Of a stretch of 64,000 bases of DNA, positions 9,845 to 22,600 are shown piece by piece (position 1 is the stretch's first letter; each line of letters opens with the position of its first letter). The DNA comes from Oncomelania hupensis (taxonomy: Eukaryota > Mollusca > Gastropoda > Littorinimorpha > Pomatiopsidae), in the NCBI GenBank assembly GCA_036898135.1, contig CM072511.1, positions 81,368,199 to 81,432,198 on the forward strand, given 5' to 3'. Both the position numbers and the translations under genes were made by a program. The notes below the pieces were generated by a model. That model was not told where the DNA came from. It ran no database searches and was given only the letters and a program-made list of their open reading frames with translations.

Positions 9845-12675
9845 TGGGAAAAAAGGTTATTTTTAAATTCATAATGTGTTGACACTTATAGCAAAGCCAA
9901 TAAAAATGTAACTATTGGTAGGTACACCCTGGTCAATCAACTTTGACAGTAGCACCTTTTTTAAATGTTGCTTATCATCATTGCTGACAGTGTCATCTTT
10001 TGTGTGCATTATATAGCAAATGTAGTAAACAAAATATGTCGCTGTGAAGCACATTATTTCACGTGACCATCATATTCACAACTTTATTTGTGCTAGACTT
10101 AAAGTAGTGCTATTGCTGCCACAGACTTTATGAAGAAGGGGCGCGTGACACCAGTACATCCCGATTACCCTGGTTGGCGCGGGCGACAGTGGTGGTGGTT
10201 AGCAAAACAAACTGCAACGCCATTGACGGAGTGAGGGACTGACTTCAGAAGGCGCCGTAGTCGCTCCTCCTATAGCAGCCGTACAAAAAGCTTTTCACTT
10301 CACTATAAGCACAGTTTGTAGTAACCCTCGTTTATTGCTAGTTTAATACCTCAAACACAAATGAACCTTACCCACAGTTATATGGGTTTACAGTCTACCG
10401 GCTTTTTCTATTTACTCAATTTTTGAGGTACTGAAGGAGAATGCGATGGAAGAGATGGGAAGGGGTGGGTGTGGGTAAATGGGGTGGGAGGGGGGGAGGT
10501 AGAGGGAAAGAGGATGGAAGGGGAGAGGGGAAAGGAGAGAGAGGAGTTAATGAATGAATGAATGGGAACCACAGCAATTATAACCTTTGACATCAATATT
10601 TACAGTAAGGTTGCACTTTTTGTCGTAGACTCGTATAACGTTAAAAAAAAATCAATGAACTAGTGATTCAAAGACAGTTTGAATAGTCATACTGTCTAGA
10701 TCACCGTGATAAGAGGAACTGGGCCTCCTCCTCCTCCTCGTTCTCCTTCACCTCCTCCATCTGTTCTTCTTCTAATTCCTCTGCATCTTTTAATACCTTG
10801 CGAATTATACGTGTAAATTAACCCGTTTCCTCTTGGAATATCTCTAGACAAAGCAGAGTTTCTTAGGATACATATTTAAGCTTACATACGACTAACATTG
10901 ATAATAAAAAAAATATTATTTTCTAATTTCAATTTCATAAGAAATATTGGCTGATGCTCTCCGAAAAAAACAGAAGAGGAAATGTCTGGATCTTGACGAT
11001 CGCTGAAACTCTAATGAAAAGTATTGTTGTATTGCACGCTGCGTAGCCTCGGCTGTTCTCAGCTATGCAGTGTGGCTATACGCTCTGAGGCGGTCGATCT
11101 GCCTGTGCTATTGCAAGAATTCATGTTCAAGTACTGTTTCCAGAGACTGCGAAAGAAGCTGCTCTCCTTGCTTCAGCAAATGAGTTAGTCAGTTTCTGTA
11201 AACTGTATAATGATGGAAAGTAAATGAATCATCGCAGCACAAAAGCATTAATTCTGGTACGAAGTGATTCTTCAAACTGCCAGCGCCAGCCATTAGACTT
11301 TACGTGCAAAAAATAATGAAGGGATGAAATTACAGACGGCGAGTTTCCGCAGAAAACCTGCTAAGCACCCAGATAAATGAGATTAATCACTGACCCATCG
11401 TGCTGAAAATCCTTCTCCGCAATGATGAGTGACATGAGCGATGTTTTCGGATGGCGCAATCCCAGCCTGCAATTCGTCAGTGTCATGTGACTGGCACCAC
11501 TTCCGATCGGCCATGACAGGCTGATTGCCGCCATCAGCGCCTCCTGGTGGCCGTTCAGCGTGGGAAAGCAGACGCCAGTCACGACCACATTGTCTCAATG
11601 TAGGCTTACCTTGTATCTGAACTTAAACCACAACCGAAAAGTAATTTGCCGTATTAGTGCACTAGTAGGCCTAGTTTACTACTACCAGACGGGTTAGTAT
11701 TATAATGACAATGACAGTATAATGGGAGTTCCTCTACATAGGATGTGAGTGTAACTTCGTCCTAACAGTCACTGACAAGAGCAGACTGCATTAACACCAC
11801 AGATTAATATAGACGGAGAGCTTCAGTCGACATTAACTGCATAGGCTTGATTTACATGTATATGAAAGTGGATGCATGATGAGAATAACATAAATTCAGT
11901 GGTTTTAGCTGTGGAAGTTGTGCCTATAATAGCAAGTATAATGGTATTGTATTTCCATATATAGCATGTTTGCTTTCTCACCATCGCCACACTATGTCCC
12001 TAGTGACAACCTACAGGAGCAAATGAATCAAAGTACTGATTAGTTCGGAGTTTATTGGCCTGCTAGCGATAATGCACTCACACTCAGTTTGCTCTATTTG
12101 TTATGACAATGATTGATTCGCGTTAGAAATCTTTAATCATCCGAGAGTTACCTGATAACTGTCTAATATAATAACGGAGTGTTCTTTTGAATCGTTTACA
12201 AGTTCAAAGAGTTGCTCAGCATGATGCTCGACACCGAAATCCATCATGCATAAACATGGTTTGCGGAAGACAGGATCGAACCCTACATCATCAAAGACAG
12301 ACCATTCACCACAGAGCCAGTGATGCAGGTGTATTCAATAGAAGTTTGTTTGCTTCATTCCCTCTCTTTTAACCGAAGAAGTGATCTTATCTCTTGTGAA
12401 CTGCCATTTGAGGTTACCTTTTACGGTCGTCGGATTTGCCTCTTTCATCCATCCATCCATCCATACATACATCATCCATCAATTAATTAACTTCACCGTA
12501 AAGTGTACTCAGACTTTGGAATTTTGGGTAAGTGGTGAGGGAGATGGGGGAAATATTGGGTTATCTCAGCGAAGAGAATATAATTTTTTTTCAGCAGAAG
12601 TCATACGTTTTGGGAGTATGACACTCTTAAGTCTGCATAATATGTCTTGTGTTCAATTGGCCTTGTCCGACCATA
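9845..12675. other. Long interval without a recognised gene
   Basis: Mostly AT-rich unique-looking DNA, with G-rich low complexity at 10460-10530 and a short (CATC)n run near 12450. A GC-richer patch at 11361-11590 holds two overlapping minus-strand frames of 71-75 codons. One has a hydrophobic stretch, but I recognise neither, so they are not called. Confidence 0.5.
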
Positions 12676-12965
12676 ACGATCTTGCCGGTTCATTGAAGAA
12701 GAAGACGAAGGAAGGGAAGGAAGAAGAGTAGGAGTGGAAGAAGAAGAAGAAGAAGAAGAAGAAGAAGAAGAAGAAGAAGAAGAAGAAGAAGAAGAAGAAG
12801 AAGAAGGAGGTAAAGAAGGTGAAGATTATGAAAAATGAGAGGAGAAAGAGGAGATGAAGAAGAGGAAGATGGACAGAAGAAGAAGAAGAAGAAGAAGAAG
12901 AAGAAGAAGAAGAAGAAGAAGAAGAAGAAGAAGAAGAAGAAGAAAAAGAAGAAGAAGAGAAGGGG
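12676..12965. repeat. (GAA)n microsatellites
   Basis: Two GAA/AAG arrays, about 12736-12806 and 12876-12958, separated by purine-rich sequence. The poly-Leu minus-strand frames are artefacts. Confidence 0.95.
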
Positions 12966-13393
12966 AACCGGAAGGGTAGGAGAAAGAACAGGCGAAATGG
13001 AGAAGTGAAAAAACAACAACAAGAGGAAGAAGATTGTATGAAACGGTGGGTTGTGGCGATGATGGTGAAGCCGTATTGATGTGGTGAGGATTTGACATGG
13101 ATGTGGTGTTGGTGTTAATGGTTGAATGCCGTGGTGAATAAAGGAGGTGTTTATAACGGATAGTTTGTGATGGTTGCTGGTAATAGCAAAACAAGGACGG
13201 TTGTTTCATGTATACCATTAACAGTCTGTAAATCAAGACCAACAAAATTCAATTAAAATAACCTTATAATATTACCTCATAAAAGGAATCATTACATGAC
13301 GGTAATAGTACTCCGGTGATAGTGGATGGGCTTGGCTGTGTTGTTTGAGTGAATGAATGAATTAATTAATAAATGAATAGTAAAGATCTTGCC

Positions 13394-13465
13394 CATCACG
13401 GGACTCGAACCTGGGTCATCAGTGTGCTAGTCGAACGCTGTACCGCTGAACTACGGCGGTGGGAC
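13394..13465 (-). mobile_element. SINE family A, tRNA-like head only
   Basis: Matches the head of family A (reverse-strand A box with GTAGTTCAGCGGTA and B box GGTTCGAGTCC). The body and the usual 3' end are absent; the copy continues into (GAAT)-rich sequence at 13350-13390. Confidence 0.7.
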
Positions 13466-13902
13466 GATTTTAGGCAAAACAGGGTCTTGTTGGGATGAGG
13501 GTTGGAGATAATCGTGAGGGCGGTTTGGATGTTGTGGTAGTCGCTGACGGCGCGATGTACAGAAATTGTGATGTAATCCATCCCTCGCCAGGGCACCTAC
13601 TCCTGAATTGATTTATTGACGCGTGTCGCTATCAGATGAGTTTGTTGTGCTTTTACTGCCAAATGAGGCGGACAATAGCGGCAACCTGGTACATCTCAAA
13701 CCAGTGGCACCCCCAATCGCCTCTTGTAAAAAAAAAAATAAGGAAGGAAGAAAAAAAAGGAAAGAAAGAACAAAAAAAGAAAGAATCGACCAATAAGATT
13801 CAGTTTGATAGAATTCCTGAAAAGAGAAGTAAGTTTCGCTCCTTGTTTTTAATTACGAGAATGTTGTCCTACAAATTGAGGGGAAGTCATCCATGTCGTT
13901 AC

Positions 13903-13903
<1 letters not shown>

Positions 13904-13991
<88 letters not shown>

Positions 13992-14006
13992 ACAACAACA
14001 ACAACA
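13904..14006. repeat. (ATC)n microsatellite
   Basis: About 87 bp of ATC followed by (CAA)5. The poly-Ser/His/Asp frames over it are not genes. Confidence 0.95.
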
Positions 14007-14815
14007 AAGCCATCATCCTTGGCGACGCCTTTTAATGGATCCCTACACTCCCTGCGAAAACAACAGCAGCAAAGCCCTAATAATATACATAAGCAAGCAA
14101 ACGAACAAACAAGTAAAAAAGCAATCCTACTAGCAAACCAGACAACCAAAGTAAACAAAAATGCCTGTTACAGAAAAGAAGAAATCAGGACAAATAACTT
14201 CCATACCATGTGCTGTCCTACACATTGCTACATTATTTTTATGTTAGTGGGTCTCGTGTCACAGTAGTGTTGATGGGTAGTGTGCGGACAACGTGAATGT
14301 AGTTTTTATTTCTCGCATCGTTGTGTCCATATTATGCAGATTGCGAAGATATTAAAAAAGGGGAAAATTGGCCGATCTTCCTTTCTTTCTTTATTATAAA
14401 ACAACGATAAAAACGACGATTTTATTATGCATCAGATGACATTTTTCGAGACCGTAACATGATGATTAGACAGATACAAGCTAATTTTATGGCAGCTTTC
14501 TCCTTTTGTACTTCTATGCATTGCCTGCAGGCTTAACTCCGACGATTATTTGAGATCCCAGGGCCTTTAAGTAATCAATGTTATTTTATTTTGCTGGAAG
14601 GGCAAGCTGTGGTAGTACTTAATACGATCGATGTATGGTAGGGAGCTGCGGCTTCCATAATAATTTCCTCTCGTGTGCTTGTAGTTTGGTCAAGAGAAAT
14701 TCTTTTGTTATTCTCTAAGTGTTTTTTTGCTGAATAGTAGAAGCTGTAGCCCTCACTGACTATTCAATCACTCCTTGACTATCTTTACTCAAAGAAAGTC
14801 TTTGATACTCTGTGT
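14007..14815. other. No gene seen
   Basis: AT-rich DNA with no credible frame or repeat signature. Confidence 0.5.
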
Positions 14816-15022
14816 GGCACAGTGCAAGGAGGTAGAAGAAGAGGGAGACCGAAAAAGAGGTGGGAGGACAACATTCGAGAATGGACTGGTTTGACACTGA
14901 GCGAAGCCATCAGGGCTGCTGAGGACAGAGAAAGATGGAGTATGCTGGTTAAACGATCATTGGTGGTGCCCCTACGATCTCCGGGTTACGGGACAGGATA
15001 GGATAGGATAGGATAGGATAGG
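14816..15022 (+). mobile_element. 5'-truncated LINE 3' end, (GGATA)n tail
   Basis: The sequence aligns with the last 150-200 bp of the LINEs at 5.8 and 61.5 kb and ends in five to six GGATA units (14994-15022). The frame encodes the RRRGRPKKRWEDN block with little damage, so this copy is probably younger than the 5.8-kb one. Confidence 0.8.
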
Positions 15023-15489
15023 TGGTTATGATGACGAAGGTCGCGCGTGCTCACAAGCGTGACTGGCACGCTCCACTGTGCTGATTTATGCAGATGGTAA
15101 TCGCCTTTTATTGTCTTTACTATCCGCATCCGCATTGAATGGTCTGATCAGTGCCATAGTTATTCTCCCGTCAAATTACTTGATACTTTCCTGTGTCTGA
15201 GCCGGGCCCTTAAGGCATAATACTTTAAGCTTAAGACCACGCTGGAGGAGCCACACAGGCCACAGGATTTAAACTGTGATTCTGCTCCTGCTATAATTTA
15301 TTTTGGCGGGTAATAAGGATGCGGCGTGGCGCGTCGAGTTTGAAGAGCACAAGTTGCGAACTTCACACAACGTAGCTGAAACTCGCCAATTGCCTCTCGC
15401 TTGTAGGGAGGCGAACGGAAGCCTCGGCGAATCTCAGCCACGCACTGTGGTTTCGTCATTTGACCCATGAAAGTGAGGACTGAGGACTG

Positions 15490-15805
15490 AAGAGCTCAAG
15501 AACTGCTCAAGGCACTGATCGCCGCAATGGACGTCAACTTAATTGCTGCTTGAGGCGTACCGTTTAACGCTCCCGGGCAACTGAGCAATCCCTAACAACC
15601 GAATGGGGGAAAAGGACCTAGTGCATGTGGGGTATGTTATTTGTGTCCGTTTAGGACATGAGCGTTAGGGTTTTTATCTGACAACTCATTGTGTTGGTTT
15701 TATTTTACCTTCTCTTTTTTGCCATGAACGACAGGATATGTAAGGTTCGTGCGATTGAATGCATGCGCACACAAACTAGACCTCGGTTTGTACTCTCTCT
15801 TCTGG
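15490..15805 (-). mobile_element. GCGCTATATAA-type dispersed repeat, diverged copy
   Basis: Shares the block order of the 42.1- and 62.8-kb copies: AGAACTGCTCAAGGC, GGACCTAGTGCATG, TAGGACATGAGCGT, then TAGACCTCGGTTT. Its AT-rich 3' end is not recognisable. Confidence 0.65.
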
Positions 15806-15941
15806 GTAAATAAGAGCCGTGCGCTCAACTGTTTAGCAGGGTAAATTTGTCAGCGCTTCAATCTGAGAAATTCGAACCGCTGTCTGCATGTTTAGCAGGC
15901 ATTATCTCTTTTTTTTTCTGTCTGTCTGTCTCTCCCTTCAA

Positions 15942-16026
<85 letters not shown>

Positions 16027-16115
16027 CTCTCTCCCTCTCTCTCTCTCCCTCTCTCTTTCTCTCTCCCTCTCTCCCTCTCTCTCTCTCTCCCTCTTTCTCT
16101 TTCTCTCTCTGCTTT
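15806..16115. repeat. (CT)n microsatellite
   Basis: Almost pure CT from 15943 to about 16020, then CTCCCT/CTTTCT interruptions to 16110. Overlapping Ser/Leu- and Arg/Glu-rich frames are artefacts. Confidence 0.95.
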
Positions 16116-17249
16116 CTTAACATTCAACACTGAATTGTTAGATCATTTATTTCTACATAACATTCAATTGTTTTGCTGCCACTTTCCCCACAAGGCCATG
16201 ATGGAAGCTAAACAGTAGCCGCTCTACTTTAAAATATTCAGCGAAAAAATTGTGGGTATGTCGCTATAGAATTTACCACGGAAAGCGTATAGATGAAACC
16301 CAGCACTGCATTGACGAATAATACAAACTAATGATAGACATATTCAACAATAAATAAAAGCGACGTCAGACTCAACTCACTAATTAATTTGTTTCATGTC
16401 TGTGTAGATTCAAGTCCAGATTATATTGCTTAATAACTCTTTTTGTTGAATTATCTGTCTGTCTCCCACACAAAACCTATATAAAAAATAAATAAACGAA
16501 CATTTGGACCAGAAGAAGAAGCAGAAGAAGTAGAAGAAGAAGAAGAAGAAGAAGAAGAAGAAGAAGAAGAAGAAGAAGAAGAAGAAGAAGAAGAAGAAGA
16601 AGAAAGAAGAAAACAGGAGGTCTGTTGAAGAAAGTATTAATTTGTTGGAATGAAAGAAGCTTTCACACACTGAGGTCTCAGGACGCACACTTCATTTTGT
16701 AGCCAAAATTGTTATTCTTTGTTTATATACACACTTGAAATTGCTTGAAAAGAGAAAACTGTCTGCAAAACTATGTAGATTACGCTGTTAAATGCGGCAA
16801 TCTGTGCTAGACGTCAATGTTTATTTATACATACTAAATTTCGAGTTGATCTTTTTCACAACATTAATTGTTGCTGTTGTTCTCAGTTTCTAACGACGAA
16901 GCGAAGCTTTACATGTTCGCCCCGCTGTAAAATTGGATAGGGACAATATTAATATCAGTTTCTGTTGTGTTTGGCATGTGTTTGTATTTCTGTATTATGT
17001 TGCTTGAGTGCACACAAGCTGCGGGGTTTATCTGTGTGTATTATTCTAGTCTATTTGTGCGTTGGTTGTAATACTATCGCATTCATAATTGTGTAGTTGT
17101 AATAGATGTGTGTGCTTGCGTGAGTGCGTGCGTGCGTGTGTGCGCGTGTGTGTGTGTGTGTGTGTGTGTGGTTTTATTGTCTTATTATTTCGATGGAAAA
17201 GAAATACAAATAAATATATATCATTTCATTAATGTTATTAGATGCAGTC
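16116..17249. other. Non-coding stretch with (AAG)n and (TG)n arrays
   Basis: (AAG)n at about 16512-16606 and a TG/TGCG array at 17106-17170. Nothing else recognised. Confidence 0.7.
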
Positions 17250-17755
17250 TATCCTTTTCTATACTATCTCGTAACTCGAAAGCCGTTGGGGCACCACAGA
17301 TTATCATTTAACCAGCGTATTCCATCTTCCTCTGTCCTCAGCAACCCTAATGGCTTCGCTCAGTGTCAAACTAGTCTATTCTCGAATGTTGTCCTCCAAC
17401 CTCTTTTTCTGTCTCCCTCTTCTTCTGCCTCCTTGCATAGTGCCTTGCGGGATGGTCATTGCAAGGCCTGATGCTCTGGTGAAGTGGCCATACCATAGGA
17501 GTTTCCGTTTCTTTACTACTGTGAGCATGTCATCATGCTGTCCAATGGCATGTGTGATGGTCTGTCAGACTTCGTCGTTGGTGATGTGCTGGGTATAGGA
17601 AATGCCCAGAAGTCTTCTGTAGCACCTCTCTCCATGCTTTGTATTCTTCGTTGTCGACCTGCTTTGAGGGTCCATGTTTCACAAGAGTATAGGAAGATGG
17701 AGATGAAAATCCCTTAGCAACCTTAGCTTGGAGTGTAGACTGATGGTCCTGTCAA
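17250..17755 (-). mobile_element. LINE 3' part, (GGATA)n-tail family, decayed
   Basis: Reverse complement of the 61.7-62.2 kb LINE. It covers the conserved Y-C-E-W-T-L region through the KRWED C-terminus, with several frameshifts, and its tail lies at 17250-17270. It retains a segment between the C-terminus and the tail that the 62-kb copy has lost. Confidence 0.78.
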
Positions 17756-18143
17756 GTTAGTCAAAAACGGCGTCATCTGATGTTCAGCGTACTTACGAAA
17801 CCCGCCACATACGTTGTCCAAGCCCGCTTTTTAAAAATTATTTTCTTCCAGATGCACATGTCTGCGACTGTTCCAACACTGACTGGTTTTGATCGGGCGG
17901 TGGCGTACACCGTAACGGGAGGCAAAGCAATACAAGGAATGAGCAGTTATCACGACAACAATTATCAGTAAGTGGAGATGGTATTTGAACGAACGCTTCG
18001 CTCGTTCGTTCGTTGTGTAGAGTTGTGTCCCCGGACACTGACGCGTGTAGGGGACGTGAAGAAGATGTCATGATGGTTTAAGAAATCGTGATAGGTGCTA
18101 TACGGCTGGTATTGAAGGTCGCTCGTTACGAAGATAAGTGGTC
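17756..18143. other. Left flank of the LTR element
   Basis: No recognised feature. Short frames (63-77 codons) on both strands are unremarkable. Confidence 0.5.
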
Positions 18144-18148
18144 GTTGC
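18144..18148. other. 5-bp target site duplication, left copy (GTTGC)
   Basis: GTTGC immediately precedes the 5' LTR and recurs immediately after the 3' LTR at 24499-24503. A 5-bp duplication fits integrase-mediated insertion. Confidence 0.85.
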
Positions 18149-19311
18149 TGTCACGAACTGGCTAGTGTTAACTCTGCTTATCGACTATTTAGCCATGTGT
18201 AGTATTTGTAACAGTATTTTACTTTTTTTTTTTTTTTAAATCAGTTTATAGTCCCCTCTCTTCCCGTTAAGGATTTTCAGAGAGGAGACTCATATTTTTA
18301 GTATTTTACTATTACTCAGCAGCAATTAAATTACACAGCAGACCACACACCGCGAGCCCGACCCACATCGCAGTGAGTCAGCACTTGAGTTTTGAATCGG
18401 ACCGTTTTACCCAATCAGAGCAGGCTCAGTGGGTAGAGCAGTTTTGAATGTGTCAAAACCTAAGACAGTTTGAATCAGTCGTGTGTGAGACGAGGTAGAG
18501 TCAACATCTCCACAGCTAGAGAAATCTCTACACTCATAGACCAGGAAGCAGGACTTAGGAATCTTAGAATTCTCTCAAGTCATCACGGGCCTGAACTTGT
18601 CAAACAGACGAGCAGGCGAGCTATCCCGAGCTATCCCGAGCTATCCCGAGCTATCCCCACTCCACAGAAACGACCAGTTGGTTGAGGAGACTCTACCGCA
18701 CAAGACGGAAAGAGCTGCCTTGAAAGACACCCTGTCAGACCCCACAGCGTGGCAAGGGAACCCAACTACACAACGACACAGGTGGACCAGAAGCTACCTC
18801 ACAGAAGGACTTTGAACACCCCACACATGAGTTAAGTGCATAAGGCGAAGGTGCACTTAAACTGATCATAGCAGGACCACAGTAGTCCAACTCTTCAGAA
18901 ACTGTAAAAAGGACCACAGTAGTCCAAATCTACATGAGATATAATAGAAAGTGCCCGAGGAAGAAATAACAGCGGCCTAGACTATCAGCGATCGAACTAT
19001 TTGCATTGGGAGAGACTTTTTAAGTTAGATTAGTACTTAGAGAATCTTGTATAGAGTAGAAGAAATAAATGTGTGATTTTAACTGTTATCAAGTGGCTGG
19101 ACTACATATGATTCATAGCCGTGTGAAAACTAGTGTGACAGTAATCTTTTACCATTTTTCTATCTATTTCTGTATCCCAACCTTAACACAGAACGAGCTA
19201 AACAAATAAATTTATTAAAGTAATTCATAGGGTGACGTACTAGCAGTTCCCACCGAATAAACGTGAGGGTCCATAATTCCATTGTGCAGAGCCCATAAAC
19301 CCCACGTGACA
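18149..19311 (+). repeat. 5' LTR (1163 bp, carries an 87-bp insertion)
   Basis: Starts TGTCACGAACTGG and ends CACGTGACA. It contains four tandem copies of a GAGCTATCCC unit (about 18618-18655), a duplicated GGACCACAGTAGTCCAA motif (about 18871 and 18911), a TATA-like ATATAAT near 18937 and AATAAA at 19064-19069. The LTR therefore has the elements needed for initiation and polyadenylation, though function is inferred. Relative to the 3' LTR it has one extra 87-bp block (76-bp insert plus an 11-bp duplication). Confidence 0.92.
18224..18299 (-). mobile_element. 76-bp poly(A)-tailed insert inside the 5' LTR
   Basis: This block is absent from the 3' LTR. AGTATTTTACT occurs on both sides (18213-18223 and 18300-18310). 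It starts with about 14 T on the plus strand, so on the minus strand it is a short RNA-like sequence ending in poly(A). A self-complementary stretch (CCTCTCTTCCC against GAGAGGAG) could form a hairpin. The structure is that of a target-primed retroposon; I cannot identify the source RNA. Confidence 0.75.
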
Positions 19312-19678
19312 CTTTAATTGGCGAGCCTGCCAGGATCTGTGGATAATAGGAATTGGGTATAACCGGACCTAAGTACAATAAAATTAGATAACAGTAGGAG
19401 TAGTAGAATAACTTAGAATAGTGGTAACAAGGACTGATCAGTTGGGTGCACTATTCTTTAGTTAAAAACTTTTTTGCTTCAATTATTTTTGTGCCTGTAT
19501 GTTGCATTGTTCTTTTACAGGTTTTGCTTAAATAACTGTTGTATGCCATTTGACTCTTGTTTTATTCTATTATTGATTGCGAATTTTATGGTCTTTGCAT
19601 TGTTTTTATTGAATTGCAATATTGCTAGTGTTTTGGTATTCCACGTGATTCAGAGGTTGTTCATAGACACGTTTGGCA
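19312..19678 (+). other. Leader with putative primer binding site
   Basis: The LTR is followed by CTTTAATTGGCGAGCCTGCC; the segment from about 19318 occupies the expected place of a tRNA primer binding site, but I cannot name the tRNA. The rest is an AT-rich untranslated leader of about 350 bp, in which frames are short and not conserved. Confidence 0.5.
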
Positions 19679-22600
19679 ATGTCGGACCCAGTGGCCTTGA
19701 GATTGCGCTTCAAGGAATTAGGGGAAGCTTTACACTTAGCAGGGGCAGACCTAATTGCGTATATCAATGCAGAGGTAGAGAAACAGGAAGCTAAGGCAGA
19801 GAGAGCAGCCGAGAGAGAGGCAAAGAAATTAGAAGCTGAACAAAAGAAACTAGCATTAGAAGCAGAGCAAAAGAAAGCAGAGTTAGAAGCAGCAAGAGAG
19901 CAAAAGAAATTAGAATTAGAAGCAGAGCAAAAGAAAGCAGAGTTAGAAGCAGCAAGAGAACAGAAGAAATTAGAATTAGAAGGAGAACAGAAGAAGGCAG
20001 CATTAGCAGCAGAGAGAGAAGCAGAAGTTAGGAAATGGGAGTATGAGAGGGCAGAAAAGGAAAAAGACAGACAGCATGAATTAGAATTGAAAAGATTGGA
20101 ATCAGGAGCTTCAAGTTCTTCCTCAACCCCTCCCCACTCAGATCAGCTAGAGGTAGCATCCAACCCTGTACAAGGAATGTCATTTCCACTGGGAACATTC
20201 AATGAGAGAGAAGAAGGTCTAGATCTCTATCTGACTAGGTTTGAGCGTCTAGCAACAGAGTACAAACTAGATCCCACTCATTGGTCTTTTAAGCTTAGTC
20301 AAGGGCTTAGAGGAAAGGCTTATGACATCTACAGTAAGCTACCGACTGACAGAGTGACTGACTATCACAAAGTAAAAGAGGCACTCCTAACGGGATTCGA
20401 ACTGACAGGAGAATGCTACCGGCAAAAGTTCCGCACCAATCGGAGAGTGAAAGGAGAGAGCTATGCGCAGTTCGCGGATCGGTTGTCCACAATGCTGGAT
20501 AAGTGGATTAGCCAGTCAGCCACGGCAAAGACGTATGATGGACTGACAGAACTGTTAGTATGGGAACAGCTACGGGAAACCATGACCCCCGAGCTGAGAA
20601 CATTCTCAGTAGAGCAGGGCGCGGAAAGACTAGAAGATCTGGTCAAGGTCGCAGATAGGTACGTGGCCGCACACGGAGAAGCCAAGAGCTTCAGGCGAGA
20701 CCTAAAGCCTAACGGGAAAGAGGCACAGAAACGAAGCCCTAACCGGGAAGAGCGCACCGCGAATAAGCCGAATAACCCCAGACCTGGGCAAAATAAAGGA
20801 CCCAACACGGAATTCGGGAAAAGAGGTCCTGCAGAACAGAGACGGTATTGTTCGTTCTGCAATAGAAACAATCACTCCACCGCAGAATGTTTCAAGTTGG
20901 CCGCACAACGTAGGGAAGAGCGCGAAAGCCGGCCAGCGCACAGAGTTCTAACTCAAAGTAGCGGTAACAAGCCACACACGATCGGAGATCACCCATCGGT
21001 GACAGACACGGTCAAGGTCAACGGAAAAGAAGCGAACTGTCTGTATGACACAGGTCTATCATACGACGCGATAGTTAGCGAATCTCTTGTATCGCGCGCG
21101 GACTTGACAGACAAGACAGTCGACTTACAAGGAGCAGACTTGACGAAACCGACGACTACTTGCCCAATAGCATGGATCGAAGTAGAGAGTAGGTACGTCA
21201 CAGGACGAATCCAAGCAGCTGTTTTACAGAAACCCCTGTATGATCTAGTGCTAGGTTGTAGGTATGTGTTCTTAGGCACGCCCCCTAAAACTGTAGAGAT
21301 AGCTGCAGTGCAAACCAGGGCCCAAGCTAAAACCCAACCACCCCAGCCCGAGTTCGCTCCGAATCCAGGACTCGAAGAGATCAAAACAGCACAGAAAGAA
21401 GACACCTCGATAGCGAAGTGCTTCCAGAAGCTACCCAAGGCGCACACACCCCCGCACAAGGGAGACTTCTACATGGAAGAGGGAGTTCTACATCGACAAG
21501 GAGATGGAGATCACACCCAACTAGTACTACCAGCCACCCTTCGAGCCCAAGTACTAGAACTAGGCCACAGCATGCCACTCAGCGGACACATGGGAATTGG
21601 AGCCACAGTGCAGAGAATCAGCGCACACTACTATTGGCCAGGAATCACGGAGGATGTCAAGCGCTACGTGAAATCTTGCCACCAATGTCAACGATATTCC
21701 CCGCGACATCACACCGTACCAGTTACCTTAGGACCATCAGTAGTAGTCGGCGTGCCATTCCAGCAAGTCTCAGTAGACATAGTAGGACCACTGCCCATGA
21801 CCAAGAAGCGGAACAGATTTCTACTCACACTCGTCGACGCATGTACGATGTGGTGCGAAGCAGTCCCGTTGCCAGCGATCGACACCAAGAAGATTGCAGA
21901 TGCACTCATCGCCATCTTTACCAGAGTCGGATTCCCGGACAGCATTAGAACGGACAACGGATCTCAGTTCACCGGCCGCCTGATGCAAGACGTGTTCGAG
22001 TTGATACAAGTTCATCACATTCGCACACCACCATACCACCCAGCCAGCAACGGACAAGTAGAAAGACTGAATGGAACCCTTCTCACCATCCTCAGGAAAG
22101 TCGCCGACGACAATCCAGAAGCGTGGGACACCTACGTGAATGCGGCACTGTTCGCATATAGAGAAACGCCCCATGCAGCCACAGGCTACACCCCGTCAAC
22201 CTTGCTATTCGGCAGACCTCTAGCAGGACCGCTAGAAGCCCTACGCAGAAGTTGGACGGAAGCCAAGATAGACGACACACCAAGAGGTGCCACCAAGTAC
22301 GTCGCAGACCTGCAGGAAACCCTCAAAGCAACGTGGAAGAAAGCTGGTGAAGCACTGAAGAAGGCAAGAGCCCGTCAGGCGAAGTACTACAACCGCCACG
22401 CGAAGGACAGAGAACTGCAAGTCGGCGATCAAGTGCTACTCTTACTTCCAAGTGGAACCAACAAGCTGGACATCGCTTGGAGAGGACCGTACCGGGTGAC
22501 TGCCAAGAAATCCAAGACAGTCTACCAAGTAGAGGTGAACGGGAGAGCCCGGTACCACCACATCAATCTCCTCAAGAAATACACGGACCGACCAGCGACC

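Noticed and set aside
11361..11598. Possible exon (two overlapping 71-75 codon minus-strand frames, GC-richer than neighbours)
   Set aside because: No recognisable domain, no clear splice signals, and two overlapping frames are equally open; kept only as a note.
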